Part shown: positions 1 to 9,431 of the stretch, in pieces
Numbering within the stretch: the stretch's first letter is position 1
Layout of the letters: each line of letters opens with the position of its first letter
Source: Diphasiastrum complanatum
Taxonomy: Eukaryota > Streptophyta > Lycopodiopsida > Lycopodiales > Lycopodiaceae
Length of the DNA: 64,000 nucleotides
NCBI GenBank assembly: GCA_029204225.1
Contig: CM055110.1
Location: 2,370,659 to 2,434,658, forward strand
Reading direction: 5' to 3'
Translations under genes and position numbers: made by a program
Notes under the pieces: generated by a model
The model's input: the letters and a program-made list of their open reading frames with translations, nothing else
Database searches by the model: none
Told to the model about the DNA's origin: nothing

Positions 1-420
1 AGCTCTTCTATTGGCTCATAATTTGGTGCATTCCTATTTGACCAAATTTCTAGGTATATGGGTGAATCCTATTGGACCCCAATTTTAGCCTATCATAAGA
101 CAAGTGGCCAAGAGGCACTATGGCTGCTATAAATAGCCATCTCCACGAGTATGTACACATCTCATTTTCATTCTATTGAATGAATGTTATGCTCTTTGAA
201 GATCCATCTTCTTCTCTCTCACTTTTTTGTTCATATCTTGCATTCTAGCCACTAGAATTGTGATTTCTTTGTTGCTATGGCTTCACACGTGTGAAATGCA
301 GGTTGTAGGCTCTGAAGTACGGACAGGGACAGCAAGTTTCTGTTTGTGGAAGCTTATGATCAGATTTTGATGTTTAGTTGATGTTTAGTATGCTTAACAT
401 CACAATTTCTATCATTTTTT
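1..420 (+). repeat. LTR fragment, family alpha (copia-type)
   Basis: This resembles the U3/R part of a copia LTR. It has a TATA-like stretch (ctataaatag near 128) and a CT-rich run near 211-231. Near 282-297 it carries the 14-bp palindrome TTCACACGTGTGAA followed by AT, which also occurs as CACACGTGTG in the LTRs at 1285 and 36728. The order of landmarks (CT-rich run, palindrome, then a GGACAG-like segment) matches the 36300-36941 LTR. The left edge lies outside the window and I could not place the right edge. Confidence 0.5.
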
Positions 421-1067
421 CAATCTAGATGTGCATAACTTCCATGGCCAAGATCTTTATGAAACTTTAGCATCTTTTGGATCTGAGTTTTTCACAATGT
501 AGCCATGTTGCAATGACCTGATCCTCTCTTTCAACCTGTTCTAATGCACAAAGCACTCTTTTGAATAACATTTCCAAAAAGAAATCACAAAGATATGGAA
601 CCCCTGAGTTCTCTTCTAGCACTATAATTAGCAAATCAACACATAAAATGAAGGAATCTTGATCAACCTATGATACACCCACAAATATAATGATTCTTTC
701 CACTTCCTAATATTGAAACAACCTCAAAAAATAGAGATCCAATCAAAAATTGGGTTTTGACAAAATCACAAAATATTGAATCTTCCAAATTCTACATGCA
801 ATTGCCAAAAACTTGATATAGAACCTTGTAGCCTCCAATGAAGCTTTCCTAATGCAATAAAAGTCACCCAAATCTAGTAAGTGAAGAGTGAAAAATGGCC
901 TACTTCAAGTTCATAAACCTATATTGAGTTTTGGCCTACAAAAGATTAATTCTACAAAGGCAAAATGCTTGATTTTTTAGTATAAATCAATCTAGCACAC
1001 TCTAGAATTGGTAACTCCTCCAAATCCTTGCTAAATATGACTAATCCTTCCATAACTTGCAACAAAA
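421..1067 (-). other. AT-rich non-coding stretch, probable leader of a minus-strand copia
   Basis: No recognisable coding region on either strand. The stretch lies immediately internal to a minus-strand LTR and primer-binding site (1068-1079), so by position it should be the untranslated leader and gag start of that element. No gag motif is visible. Confidence 0.35.
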
Positions 1068-1378
1068 GCTTTGATACCATGTGAAGTTTTTCCTAATCAC
1101 TAAGATCCAAAATCATCGCTTGATCTTTGGTTATGAATGACAACACAATTAACACCAATGACAATGTAGAGATGCAACATCTACTTCATGAAAGAGATGC
1201 AAAATCAACAAGATCTTGATCAAACATCAAATATATGAAATAATGAAATTGTTGTTCGTACAATAATAGTATAGTACTATATTTCACACGTGTGGATCAA
1301 ATATTGAGCATACAATTGCATTCTACACACAAAATTGCAAAATATCACTACTATAGTGCACCAATGGATAGACCTTGC
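1068..1378 (-). repeat. LTR family alpha, 3' part, plus tRNA-Met primer-binding site
   Basis: On the minus strand this reads from CTATCCATTGGTGCAC (near 1376) through CACACGTGTG (1285-1294) to the LTR terminus CTTCACA (1080-1086). It is followed directly by TGGTATCAAAGC (1068-1079), a near-complete complement of the initiator-Met tRNA 3' end and the usual copia PBS. The same landmarks occur in order in the complete LTR at 36300-36941. The upstream half of the LTR is missing and replaced by the small reading frame at 1351-1590. Confidence 0.7.
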
Positions 1379-1590
1379 TTGTCTCCTCCATCTTTGTCCT
1401 TTCTTGATATGTCTCCATCATAAAACTCCATGAATGAGCCTCCATCTCCATCTTGCCAGAAGATATCATCAGCACTTGATGGCTTGGCCATGAATGAGCG
1501 ACATAATGAACGTCCATTAGCTTCATTTCCATCAGCAAAACCAGCCAAGAATGCTAGTACAACTCCAACAATAAGATATTGCAAGACCAT
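1351..1590 (-). CDS. small ORF with signal-peptide-like N-terminus
   Basis: 79 codons from an ATG at 1590. Residues 1-21 (MVLQYLIVGVVLAFLAGFADG) form a hydrophobic segment ending in an AxG-like cleavage context. The remainder is hydrophilic and acidic (GDGG, DGD, KDKDGGDK) with a single Cys near residue 30. The last eight residues lie inside LTR alpha, so the LTR supplies the stop codon. The frame is undisturbed although neighbouring retroelement frames are broken. I do not recognise the family. It may be a first exon of a small secreted protein next to or captured by the LTR, or a chance ORF; upstream at 1602-1657 is an 11-bp inverted repeat with arms AACCCAAATAT. Confidence 0.35.
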   Translation of the reverse strand: MVLQYLIVGVVLAFLAGFADGNEANGRSLCRSFMAKPSSADDIFWQDGDGGSFMEFYDGDISRKDKDGGDKQGLSIGAL

Positions 1591-1659
1591 GTTTGTAAAT
1601 TAACCCAAATATCGCTAAACTAGTTGATATTTCTCACATGAGTGATATATTTGGGTTTC

Positions 1660-1943
1660 TATATTCATTTTTGCATTCTCTTGTTGATATCTTAAATTCT
1701 TGTGTCCAGTATACTATTTTTAGTGGTGTATTGGATCCACACATGTAAAAGGTGGTGTGGTACGAGCCATTGTATGGACATCAATAGCAACTTATCATTA
1801 TTATGCTATTTTTTCAAGTTCTTATTGAGTTTATAGTTTCTATGTTTAGTAGATGCTAGATTTATACATTGTTAATGGTGTTAGATGTGCTATCCTTGTA
1901 ACCAAAGATGAAAGGGAAAAATTTCTTCACATGGTATCAGACC
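1660..1943 (+). repeat. LTR family alpha, 3' end, with PBS
   Basis: Plus-strand sequence TGGATCCACACATGT (1733 onward) corresponds to TGGATCCACACGTGTG of the 36.7-kb LTR. It runs through the same TTTAGTAGATGCT-like segment to CTTCACA (terminus at 1931), then TGGTATCAGACC (1932-1943), a tRNA-Met primer site. Together with the minus-strand copy at 1068-1378 this gives two LTR ends of one family in opposite orientation less than 300 bp apart. No gag follows; unrelated gypsy integrase sequence begins at 2127. Confidence 0.65.
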
Positions 1944-2126
1944 TTTGGTGCAGGTTATTGAAGGAGCAGCCACATTTAGCAAAGGATTTGGAGGAGTCAC
2001 TAATTATAGATCATGGTAGATTGATTTATACTCAAAATCAAAATTGGTTTTTTGTAAATCAAAACTCAATATAGGAAAAAAATACTAAGATGATCCAAAT
2101 TTCTATTTGAGAACATTATTGTTTGA

Positions 2127-2375
2127 TTTGGATGTCCAATTGAGATTGTTAGTGATCAAGGAACCCATTTAGCCAATGAAACAATCAAGTGCTTACTGGA
2201 GGCATTTTTTTTTATTCATCGGTTTAGTACGCCATATTATCTGAGGGGTAATGGATAAGCAGAATCTTCAAACAAAATTCTTTGTAGTATTATGACTAAG
2301 ACAGTCAAGGCAAGTTGTTTTTATTGGGAACATAAGTTACATGCAGTGTTATGGGCATTCCAAATTGTTGGAGAT
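2127..2375 (+). pseudogene. Ty3/gypsy integrase fragment
   Basis: Translation from 2127 gives FGCPIEIVSDQGTHLANETI, the second catalytic-Asp block of a gypsy integrase. It continues to STPYY, GNG*AESSNK (the catalytic Glu block) and LHAVLWAF. The stop sits where family members have Gln, so CAA to TAA explains it. The fragment covers about 80 residues of the DDE core; the first Asp block and all flanking domains are absent. It is an isolated relic. Confidence 0.8.
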
Positions 2376-2695
2376 TAAACTCACAATTTTCTCCTTGATA
2401 TTTCAATTACATTAAAGATTCTTCTTGCACACTTTTTATTCTTGAATTAAATCATTGATCTAGACCTCTTTAGGTTTGCAAATCTAATACCTACAGGAAT
2501 TTATAGTTTTTCTTGTTTTGCCATTCTGCATATTTAGTCGTGTTTCTTAACACATACCGCAGTACTTACAAAACTACTTTCATTATGTGTATAGAGTAGT
2601 ACCTGGTAAAATACACGGGATTTTGTGTAGTAGTTCAACACCTGCAACTTTTTACACAAAATCAAATTAGCCAAACTATTCAAAATCACCAAAGG

Positions 2696-2796
2696 AAAAA
2701 ATTGAGCATCGGAAGTTGTGCCATTAAGGCTGAAATCATTTATGTTGTTCATATTCCATATTGAGAAAATGTTCTCATGTTAAGCATTCTGTGTAT
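2696..2796 (+). repeat. dispersed inverted repeat, left copy
   Basis: About 100 bp (attgagcat ... gccattaaggctg ... ccatattgag ... agcattc) recurs in reverse complement at 5582-5680 with roughly 85-90% identity by eye. The pair brackets the decayed copia at 2900-4215 and the foldback at 5282-5560. The family is unknown. Confidence 0.7.
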
Positions 2797-2899
2797 AATA
2801 TCAACAACACCTTCTACTATTAATGTCTAATTCGATATGTGTGTGTTGTGATTGATTATACTCTCTCAATTGCTTTTCTCAGCTCGTTCACTCAGTCTG

Positions 2900-4215
2900 A
2901 TATCGAATCACAACCCTCAGGATGCATCATATATATATCTTCTTCAATTACTCCATTTAGATAGGCTGTATGCCACATCAAGCTGATATACCTCAAGATT
3001 TGTTGTAACAACATATGATAAAAAAAAATTTATCAAGGAATGCTTGACTACAGGACTGAAAGTCTCATTTTAGTTGATATTTGGAATTTCAAAAATTCTC
3101 ATGCTACTAATTAGATTTTCCTTCGATCGATACTTTCTTTAGCTTTGTATTTGATCTTAAAGATCCATTCGAAATCGATTAGTAGATTTATACTAATAGG
3201 AAATCCGATAATAGACCATGTTTGGTTCTTGATCAAAGTGGTGTATTTTCTATTTATCACTTTTATCCAGAGATAGAAGTCTAATTGGTTGAGTGCTTCA
3301 TTGACTTAGTTGATTTTTGAATTAAATAACATGCAATCTCATCAATGTACCTTGTGGCTTGAGCGCGCACTCTCGTCTTGGATGTGGTGTAGGCTAATAA
3401 TCATGTCTTTGGTCTTGACGTTGTTCATGAGTCGCAATGTCTTCTTTTGACTCATTATTAATAAGTTGTTTTTTTTTTACATATTGAAACATGAGACTCA
3501 AATTGTTAGGTTGATGGCATGAGTAGGCGACAATTCATCGAAAACTTTGCTCTTGCCTTTTAGGTCAATAAAGTGATCCTCGATAAATATGACATCTCTA
3601 CTAAAAATTATCTTTGATGTAATGGGTCATATAGCTTATAAGTTCTTGATGAAGAAGCATAACCAATGAATATAAGTTTGATACTGTGGGAGTCGGGTTT
3701 CTTTCTAGTTTCTTTTGGGATATGTGCATCCAAACACTATGACATTCTTTCAGAATGGTTTGGATCCTATCTAGATCTTAATAAGGTGTTTTACCTAAGA
3801 GGCCTTCAGTCGAATATATGTTTTGAATATAAGCTATAGTGGAAACAACTTTAGCCCAGAAGTACTTAACCAGTGATGTGTGACAAGAATATACAAGTAG
3901 TCAATTCGACTACGATTCGATTCTTCCTCTCAACAAGTCCATTGGACCAAGGTGAATAAGGAGTGATGGATTGTTGATGAATGCCTTTGCTAAGACAATA
4001 CTCCTTGAATTTAGTTGAGATGTACTCTCCACCATTAAAGGACCTGAGTGCTTTAATTCCTTACTACTTTCCTTCTCAACTCACTCAAATGTTCTGAAGA
4101 GCTCAAATGCCTAGGATTTATGCTTAATAAAATATATAACTATATTTCTTGAATATTTGTCAATGAAGGTAATGAAAAATATAGCACCTACCAATGATAA
4201 GGTTTGCATTGCTAT
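2900..4215 (-). pseudogene. Ty1/copia integrase-RT remnant (element K)
   Basis: Minus-strand translations, in order: MQTLSLVGAIFFITFIDKYS (integrase first-Asp region, about 4209 down); LRSFNGGEYISTKFKEYC (second catalytic block, with Asp replaced by Phe); SPWSNGLVERKNR (catalytic Glu block); VFGCTYPK and FIGYASSSRTYKLYDP (integrase C-terminal region); then NQTWSI, WIFKIKYKAKESIDR and LNGVIEEDIYM (start of reverse transcriptase) down to about 2930. Several stops and frameshifts separate the blocks. No RNase H or LTR was found at the 3' side. The FKIKYKA.ESID block resembles the plus-strand copy at 28.4 kb, suggesting the same family. Confidence 0.8.
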
Positions 4216-5220
4216 GTAGTTAATCGATCAACAATTATTTAGAGCACGAGACATAGTGCTGATAGTAGTTCCCTAGAAGTGCACAAATTGAGTGAAAATT
4301 TAGTGTGGATAAAATTGAGAGAAACCTCTACTCGATATATAGAACTAAGACTAAGGATTCTATATCCACTACCTGAATACATCCTAGAAAATCTGAACAA
4401 CATCATTAGGGACACTAGATGAGATATGTTGAGTTTAGTTGCAAATTATTCTAGAGTTAATTTTTTCCCATCTTCTAGAGTTGGCAGGATGAATAGGTAG
4501 CATGATGCATATGGGGATGGACAGATTATTCCTAGCGTAGGAAAAATTTTGAGCATTTGACCTCCAGCTTAACTAGATAAGGATCTTACTCATGTTACTG
4601 TTTCTGGATTTTGTACCCAAACTCCAATTTTCTGGCTCCCAGATTAATGTATTTAATTGTCGGGATGCATTCTTTTGTTATCATCTAGATTTTATGTGAT
4701 GTTTTAGTATTGCAAAATTCCTTTTGTTCGTTGGCCTCAAGCTCAAGGTGTGAGTGTGAGCTCATTGTTCACTTTATGTATTAATTCTCGAAGCTTTTAA
4801 TAAATGTTACAGTGTATATTGCTTGCACCGATATTTTTGAAATTCAAAATGAGCATCTAACTAACTGATGAATGGCTTTCTTGAGTTTTACATTAGATTG
4901 TTGCAAATGAATAACTGAAATTATTTTATTATTGTTGGCTTTAGCTGTAGTAGTCCAACACTAATAAGGTTTTCCGCATTTTACATCCGCTTGGTTGTGA
5001 ACTAATGATCCTTCCTCAAATACAACATGACTGCATGGTGAGCGAGGTATCCATTTCTAAATGGCTTCCTTCAACTTTGGAAAGCATATGTTGCTGCCCT
5101 ACAAGCGTTCATGTTGATTGTCATAATCATCAATTTCATGTGCACAAGAGTGTCGTATTGGCAATAGTTTATACCCAAAAGAATGAAACAAACATCATGA
5201 AGCCCCTTGTAGGAAACAAT
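4216..5220. other. no recognisable gene
   Basis: About 1 kb of AT-rich sequence upstream (on the minus strand) of element K integrase. By position the first part should be gag-pre-integrase, but I could not read the motif. The open frame near 5005-5241 has no recognisable domain. Confidence 0.4.
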
Positions 5221-5233
5221 GAGAGAGAGAGAA

Positions 5234-5270
<37 letters not shown>
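5221..5270 (+). repeat. (GA)n microsatellite
   Basis: About 50 bp of near-pure GA dinucleotide, broken only by AAA and ATA interruptions. It abuts the foldback repeat that starts at about 5282. Confidence 0.95.
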
Positions 5271-5274
<4 letters not shown>

Positions 5275-5281
5275 TATATGC

Positions 5282-5560
5282 GAATTTTTCTCTAGAAGTT
5301 TTCCTATAAATTTCCTTGGATTGAAATGAACTAGAGAATTTTCATACTAGAAAAAGTGGCACAAACATTTTTCCTATATAGGGATCATCATCTAGGGAAT
5401 TTTCCTAGATCATTTTCATATATAGGTAAAATGTATGCATTTTTCTTAGATTTGCTTTCTAGGAAAAGAACCACTTTACTAGTATGGAGATTCCCTATAT
5501 TAGTTCATTTTAATCTAGGGAAAATTTATTTTTTTCCTATGTAGGAATATGTCTTATTTT
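5282..5560. repeat. foldback (inverted-repeat) element, about 280 bp
   Basis: The left half (about 5300-5362) and right half (about 5478-5545) are reverse complements. Shared blocks include GAAATGAACTA against its complement TAGTTCATTT, TTTCATACTAG against CTAGTATGGA, and AAGTGG against CCACTT. The centre also holds short palindromes such as CTAGG/CCTAG. No coding potential. It looks like a MITE-like foldback. Confidence 0.7.
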
Positions 5561-5581
5561 TCTTGTAAATATATTATACAC

Positions 5582-5680
5582 TGAATGCTAAACATGAGAG
5601 CATTTGCTCAATATGGAACATGAACAACACAAATGATTACAGCCTTAATGGTGCAACTTCTTATGCTCAATCTTTCGCTC
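5582..5680 (-). repeat. dispersed inverted repeat, right copy
   Basis: Reverse complement of 2696-2796, with blocks GCATTTGCTCAATATGG, CAGCCTTAATGGTGCAAC and GCTCAATCTTTC on the plus strand. A short (TA)n run at about 5710-5726 follows. Confidence 0.7.
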
Positions 5681-5837
5681 TGTTGCACTATCTAGCAAAT
5701 GCGAACTGGATATATATATATATACACAACATCCTTATGATTAAAAGAATTGCTTAACTAATCTATGGTAGTGCTTCCATACTTACAATGATCATGGCAG
5801 ACCATAAATCCCAATAAGCCAAGACAACAACAACCAT

Positions 5838-5950
5838 AAGCAGGTAGGCGGACAGGCAGCACCATAGGCAGTAGGCAGGTAGGTACAACGCAGGCAGGCC
5901 TGAAAAATCAGCAGGTAGGCGAGCGGTCAGGCTGGGCAAGTAGGCCGTAG
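5838..5950 (+). repeat. GCAGGTAGGC-type minisatellite
   Basis: Degenerate tandem copies of an 8-10 bp unit (GCAGGTAGG, GTAGGCAGG, GGCAGGCC). GC content is clearly higher than in the surroundings. Units are irregular in length. Confidence 0.7.
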
Positions 5951-6959
5951 GCCAGAGACAGATACCACCACAGGTAGGGCCACAGAAATGCAGACTGCAG
6001 CAAGTTTTGTGAGGGACGGAAGGGCCTCGACAGGTCTAATTTTTTTATTCAGAGGTCTGATTTTCTTGCTCAGATAGGTCTGTGAGGCCTCAACACGCTG
6101 TGGCAAGCCACAAATCTTCGATGTTCGAATGTGGATAGTGATGGGCAATGTAATGTACCTAGATGAATAATAGACACATAAAAACTGAAGAGTTAACAAC
6201 ATTACTTAATGAAGAGTTTATCAAGTTTAGAAAAAACCCATGATTGAAAGCTACAATGAGACACTTCATAACAATAGAATTCAATATAGAACACATACTA
6301 AAATAACAATACATACATTAGTGACATCCACAAACTACAATCAAACACATACATAACTAACAAACCCTAACATCTTGTATAAAAGGTCTGAGTAATAGAA
6401 AAAGAACCTAATTGCATGTAATATGAATAACAGAAAAACATGTTGAACTAGCATGCATTCTTATCATGTTACATGTGCAAACAACAAAAGTTATCATCAT
6501 AATAATTGCTTTGGTATTGTGACACATTATTTCGTAATATTATTTGATATATGCATTTTTCAATATGGCAATATAGGCAGCATACCGCTATTTTTTGGTC
6601 TACTGGACAACCTTTCGCATTGAATGCATCGACAAAAAAAAGAACGACAATCAATTGTCGTGTGTTCGATAAACAAAAAAATGAACACAGCAACTTTCAA
6701 GGAATCGCCAAGACAAAAGCTTATGTCTAATATGACTCACCACAAGCTATCGCAAGGAACCATAGGAGTCAACCCTGTGATCATTATACAAACACCGAGC
6801 ACTGCCAGGAAACTGCATTCTAGCAATTGCGGTCCACATACGGTTGCGATAAGCACCATTTTCTTATGCTCCCGAAGCGAAGTTCAAATCTAAGTGATGT
6901 ACACTTGTATAGATGTCATTGTACTCTAAATATTTACAAAGTACATGGCAAAGTACATA
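5951..6959. other. no recognisable gene
   Basis: AT-rich sequence with short open frames on both strands (for example 6469-6693 minus and 6624-6893 plus, which overlap). None contains a domain I recognise. Nothing else structured was seen. Confidence 0.45.
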
Positions 6960-7038
6960 GTTAAAGCTAAACTAGTCCTGTAATTATGGATTAAAGCTGA
7001 ACTAGTTAAAGCTAAACTAGTCTTGTAATTATGGATTA
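6960..7038 (+). repeat. tandem duplication, 45-46 bp period
   Basis: GTTAAAGCTAAACTAGTCYTGTAATTATGGATTA occurs at about 6960 and again at about 7005, separated by a shorter partial unit (AAAGCTGAACTAG). Confidence 0.85.
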
Positions 7039-7849
7039 GTTAACGATTCTTGTAAATACAAGGATGCAGCCATAAAAATACATATTCAGCACGCATCAAT
7101 CTTTGATGCTCCATGATGCAAACTTATTCTTCTGATCAAAAGATATTCAGCATCCGAGTTAGGTTGACATTCTGGTTGTAACATTCTGTGTTGTTTGAGA
7201 TTTTAGTGTAATATAGAAGAAACACATTCCCATTTGTGGCTAACATAGATATATGCATGTTGTGATTTGATTACACTCATTCACTCACTATGATTAGAAC
7301 ACAGACGTCTGTGACTCCTTAGTTTCTAATCAGACGATGGTTGTATTTGACGCCTAAGGAACAACATTATCATATTGCACTATTACACAAAATTTTGAAA
7401 TTGAACTTCATACTAAAAACCGATTTACACTAATTCCACATCTTCTTTAATCTCTTCGGTGAACTATGTTACGATCCTATTAGTGAAACATATGTGCTGT
7501 GAATCTATTTTTGCATTTACATTCTTTTGGACTGTTATTGCTTGCAGCAGCGCATAACAATAGGAGAGTTGTTTCTGCAATCAATTTACTTCTCTCTTCC
7601 TCCATTGCCATCCGCTCTCACCCCTATTTTACTCCAACACGTAGTACTCAACATTGTCCACAAATCTATGGATCAGTCTAAAATATTGTCCATAAATCCA
7701 AGAATTGGTTAAAAAAAACTTCATAAATGTTGTTAAATTCTTAACAAATGTTGCTAAAAATCATTGTTTGCTGCTACAAATCAAAATGCGTTTTCTATTT
7801 TTTTTAAGTCAATTATACGTTGCTCGGAGACATTTATAGTGACTTCCTC
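7039..7849. other. LTR-like or promoter-like AT-rich region, no gene
   Basis: Lies between the tandem duplication and the first 25-bp array. Two overlapping short frames at 7499-7712 have no recognisable domain. A segment near 7245-7300 (GTTGTGATTTGATTACACTC) resembles 2848-2870, so a decayed LTR end is possible. Confidence 0.3.
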
Positions 7850-8111
7850 ACATCTCGATCGGAGCATTTCAGTCAAATCTCAACCAGAGCGTTTCAGTCA
7901 AATTCCAACTGGAGCGTTTCAGTCAAATCTCAACCGAAGCACTCTGCTGAGATCTCAACCGGAACACTCTGCTGAGATTTCAGCCAGAGCACTCTACTCA
8001 GATCTTAACCGGAGCACTCTGTTCAGATCTCAACTGGAGCACTCTGTTCAAATCTCAACCGAAGCACTCTGTTCAGATCTCAACCGAAGGACCTACATTC
8101 AAATTTTACGA
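7850..8111 (+). repeat. 25-bp tandem repeat array 1 (about 10 units)
   Basis: Ten successive 25-bp units start at 7862, 7887, 7912, 7937, 7962, 7987, 8012, 8037, 8062 and 8087, after a partial unit. The typical unit is RAGCACTCTGTTCAGATCTCAACCG; written as two halves, RAGCACTCTGTTC plus AGATCTCAACCG. Early units have GCGTTTCAGTCAAAT in the first half and the last unit is strongly diverged. A period of 25 is not a multiple of three, so a frame through it rotates; the array gives a serine/arginine-rich translation that I regard as incidental. Confidence 0.95.
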
Positions 8112-8719
8112 ACCGGCACGTCCCATCTCACTCACAACCAGACGACGGCGACAATAAATGCCCTCACCCCGACGCCATTCGCACCTCAGCGAAGTGCAAA
8201 CTCAAGCATTTTCTGGCGACGATCTGCGGCAATTTTCTTGCTACTGTGACCGATCCTAGAGCTCGACTGTTCAATCCTTCAATTATCATCTTCACACCAT
8301 CTCTACAATCTATCGACCACCATCATTACCACTCCCTTGTGAGCGCCATCACCAAAAATTTACAACCTAACTTCACTGGCAGAATACATCATATTACAAG
8401 TTTTCACATGTTGAGGGGTAGTGTCACACGAGGACTCATCACGCTCCCGTTACACTATTGAACATCATCCAAATCAATATCACAAATTGTATATTTTCAA
8501 CCCACTTCATTTCTCACACATATCCACCTCCATAACATCACCACCCTTGTCAAACACCTCCACTTTCTGATATTCCACTCTCCATCATTCTTAACTCCGT
8601 CTCATTCTGCTCCCACCCTTATTTACATCATATTTTGTTTGCCACTCACACTGTTCTATCTAACACAACCAGCTTCCACACATATTCCATACCCCTCTGC
8701 ACCACCATTGTCTCGACCA
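8112..8719 (+). other. spacer between the two 25-bp arrays
   Basis: C- and T-rich, TCACC/CATC-rich sequence with no domain. Together with the arrays it forms about 1 kb of sequence upstream of the ATG at 8911, consistent with a long leader. Confidence 0.4.
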
Positions 8720-8869
8720 GAGCCAATCCATCACATCTCGCCCGGAGCCAATCCATCACATCTCGACCGGAGCCAATTCTTTTCATCTCAACCGAAGCCC
8801 GTCCTTCACATCTCAATAGAAGCCCGTCCTTCACATCTCAACCGAAGCCAGTCCTTCAAATCTCAACCG
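8720..8869 (+). repeat. 25-bp tandem repeat array 2 (6 units)
   Basis: Six 25-bp units start at 8720, 8745, 8770, 8795, 8820 and 8845, with a partial unit before. The second half ACATCTCRACCG is shared with array 1; the first half is RAGCCMRTCCWTC instead of RAGCACTCTGTTC. The array ends 41 bp before the ATG at 8911. Both arrays therefore descend from one 25-bp unit whose first half has diverged between arrays. Confidence 0.95.
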
Positions 8870-8910
8870 ACTCAGTTTTTCCAGAACCTTCTTTCTTCCA
8901 TTTCCCCACC

Positions 8911-9400
8911 ATGTCGTCCAATCCCAGTTCAAGTTCTGATGATCCCGAAGCAAGCAAGCTCGACATCCAACTGTGCAAGTTAGATCTTACAGAGATGCAG
9001 ACTTGGTACCAGCAGGCGGAGTCCTTCTTCAAGGAAATCGAATTTCAGATCCCTATCTTGACAAGGTTATCAAAGCCCGTACCTGGTACACATGGCATAT
9101 GCCAATTATCATACCATGGCAAGATCATGTAAAATCATAGTTCCACCTGTCAGGAATTATGTTTATAACATATCTTTTGCGGCAGCTGACTTGCAACCTT
9201 ATGGGTTCCCACGGGGACCAAATACTATCACAAGGACACTCCAAAAGATAGAGCAAATGGCATACTTCAAGTACGTTAATCCCTCTGTGACTAAATGGAA
9301 GAATAAGGATGGGTACAGACTGGAAGCCATCAACGACAAACAGCTTCAAGCCGCATGTGCCTATCTCACCAGATGCACACAAAAACCACGAATGAAAGTG
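8911..9400 (+). pseudogene. domain X copy 1: N-terminal domain of an unrecognised gag-like protein
   Basis: The frame from ATG 8911 begins MSSNPSSSSDDPEASKLD and contains TWYQQAESFFKEIEF. A frameshift near 9080-9092 then continues as AYANYHTM ... DLQPYGFPRGP ... KWKNKDGYRLEAINDK ... QAACAYLTRCTQK. The part from AYANY onward (97 residues) aligns without gaps to 21413-21805 on the minus strand, about 35% identical by hand count. The best-conserved block is KNKDGY.LEAI followed by AAC..LT..T.K. I do not recognise the family. Its position before a long low-complexity and coiled-coil region suggests the N-terminus of a gag-like structural protein. Confidence 0.7.
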
Positions 9401-9431
9401 TTGAGGGTACCCATGTCACTGTTTCAAATGA

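Noticed and set aside
1323-1538. Second minus-strand frame overlapping the signal-peptide-like ORF
   Set aside because: It is a shifted reading of the same DNA, rich in Met/Ser/His, with no domain. The 1351-1590 frame has the better start and composition.
7764-9132. Open frames through the 25-bp arrays as serine/arginine-rich proteins
   Set aside because: A 25-bp period changes frame at every unit, and the peptide merely reflects the repeat. No conservation outside the arrays.
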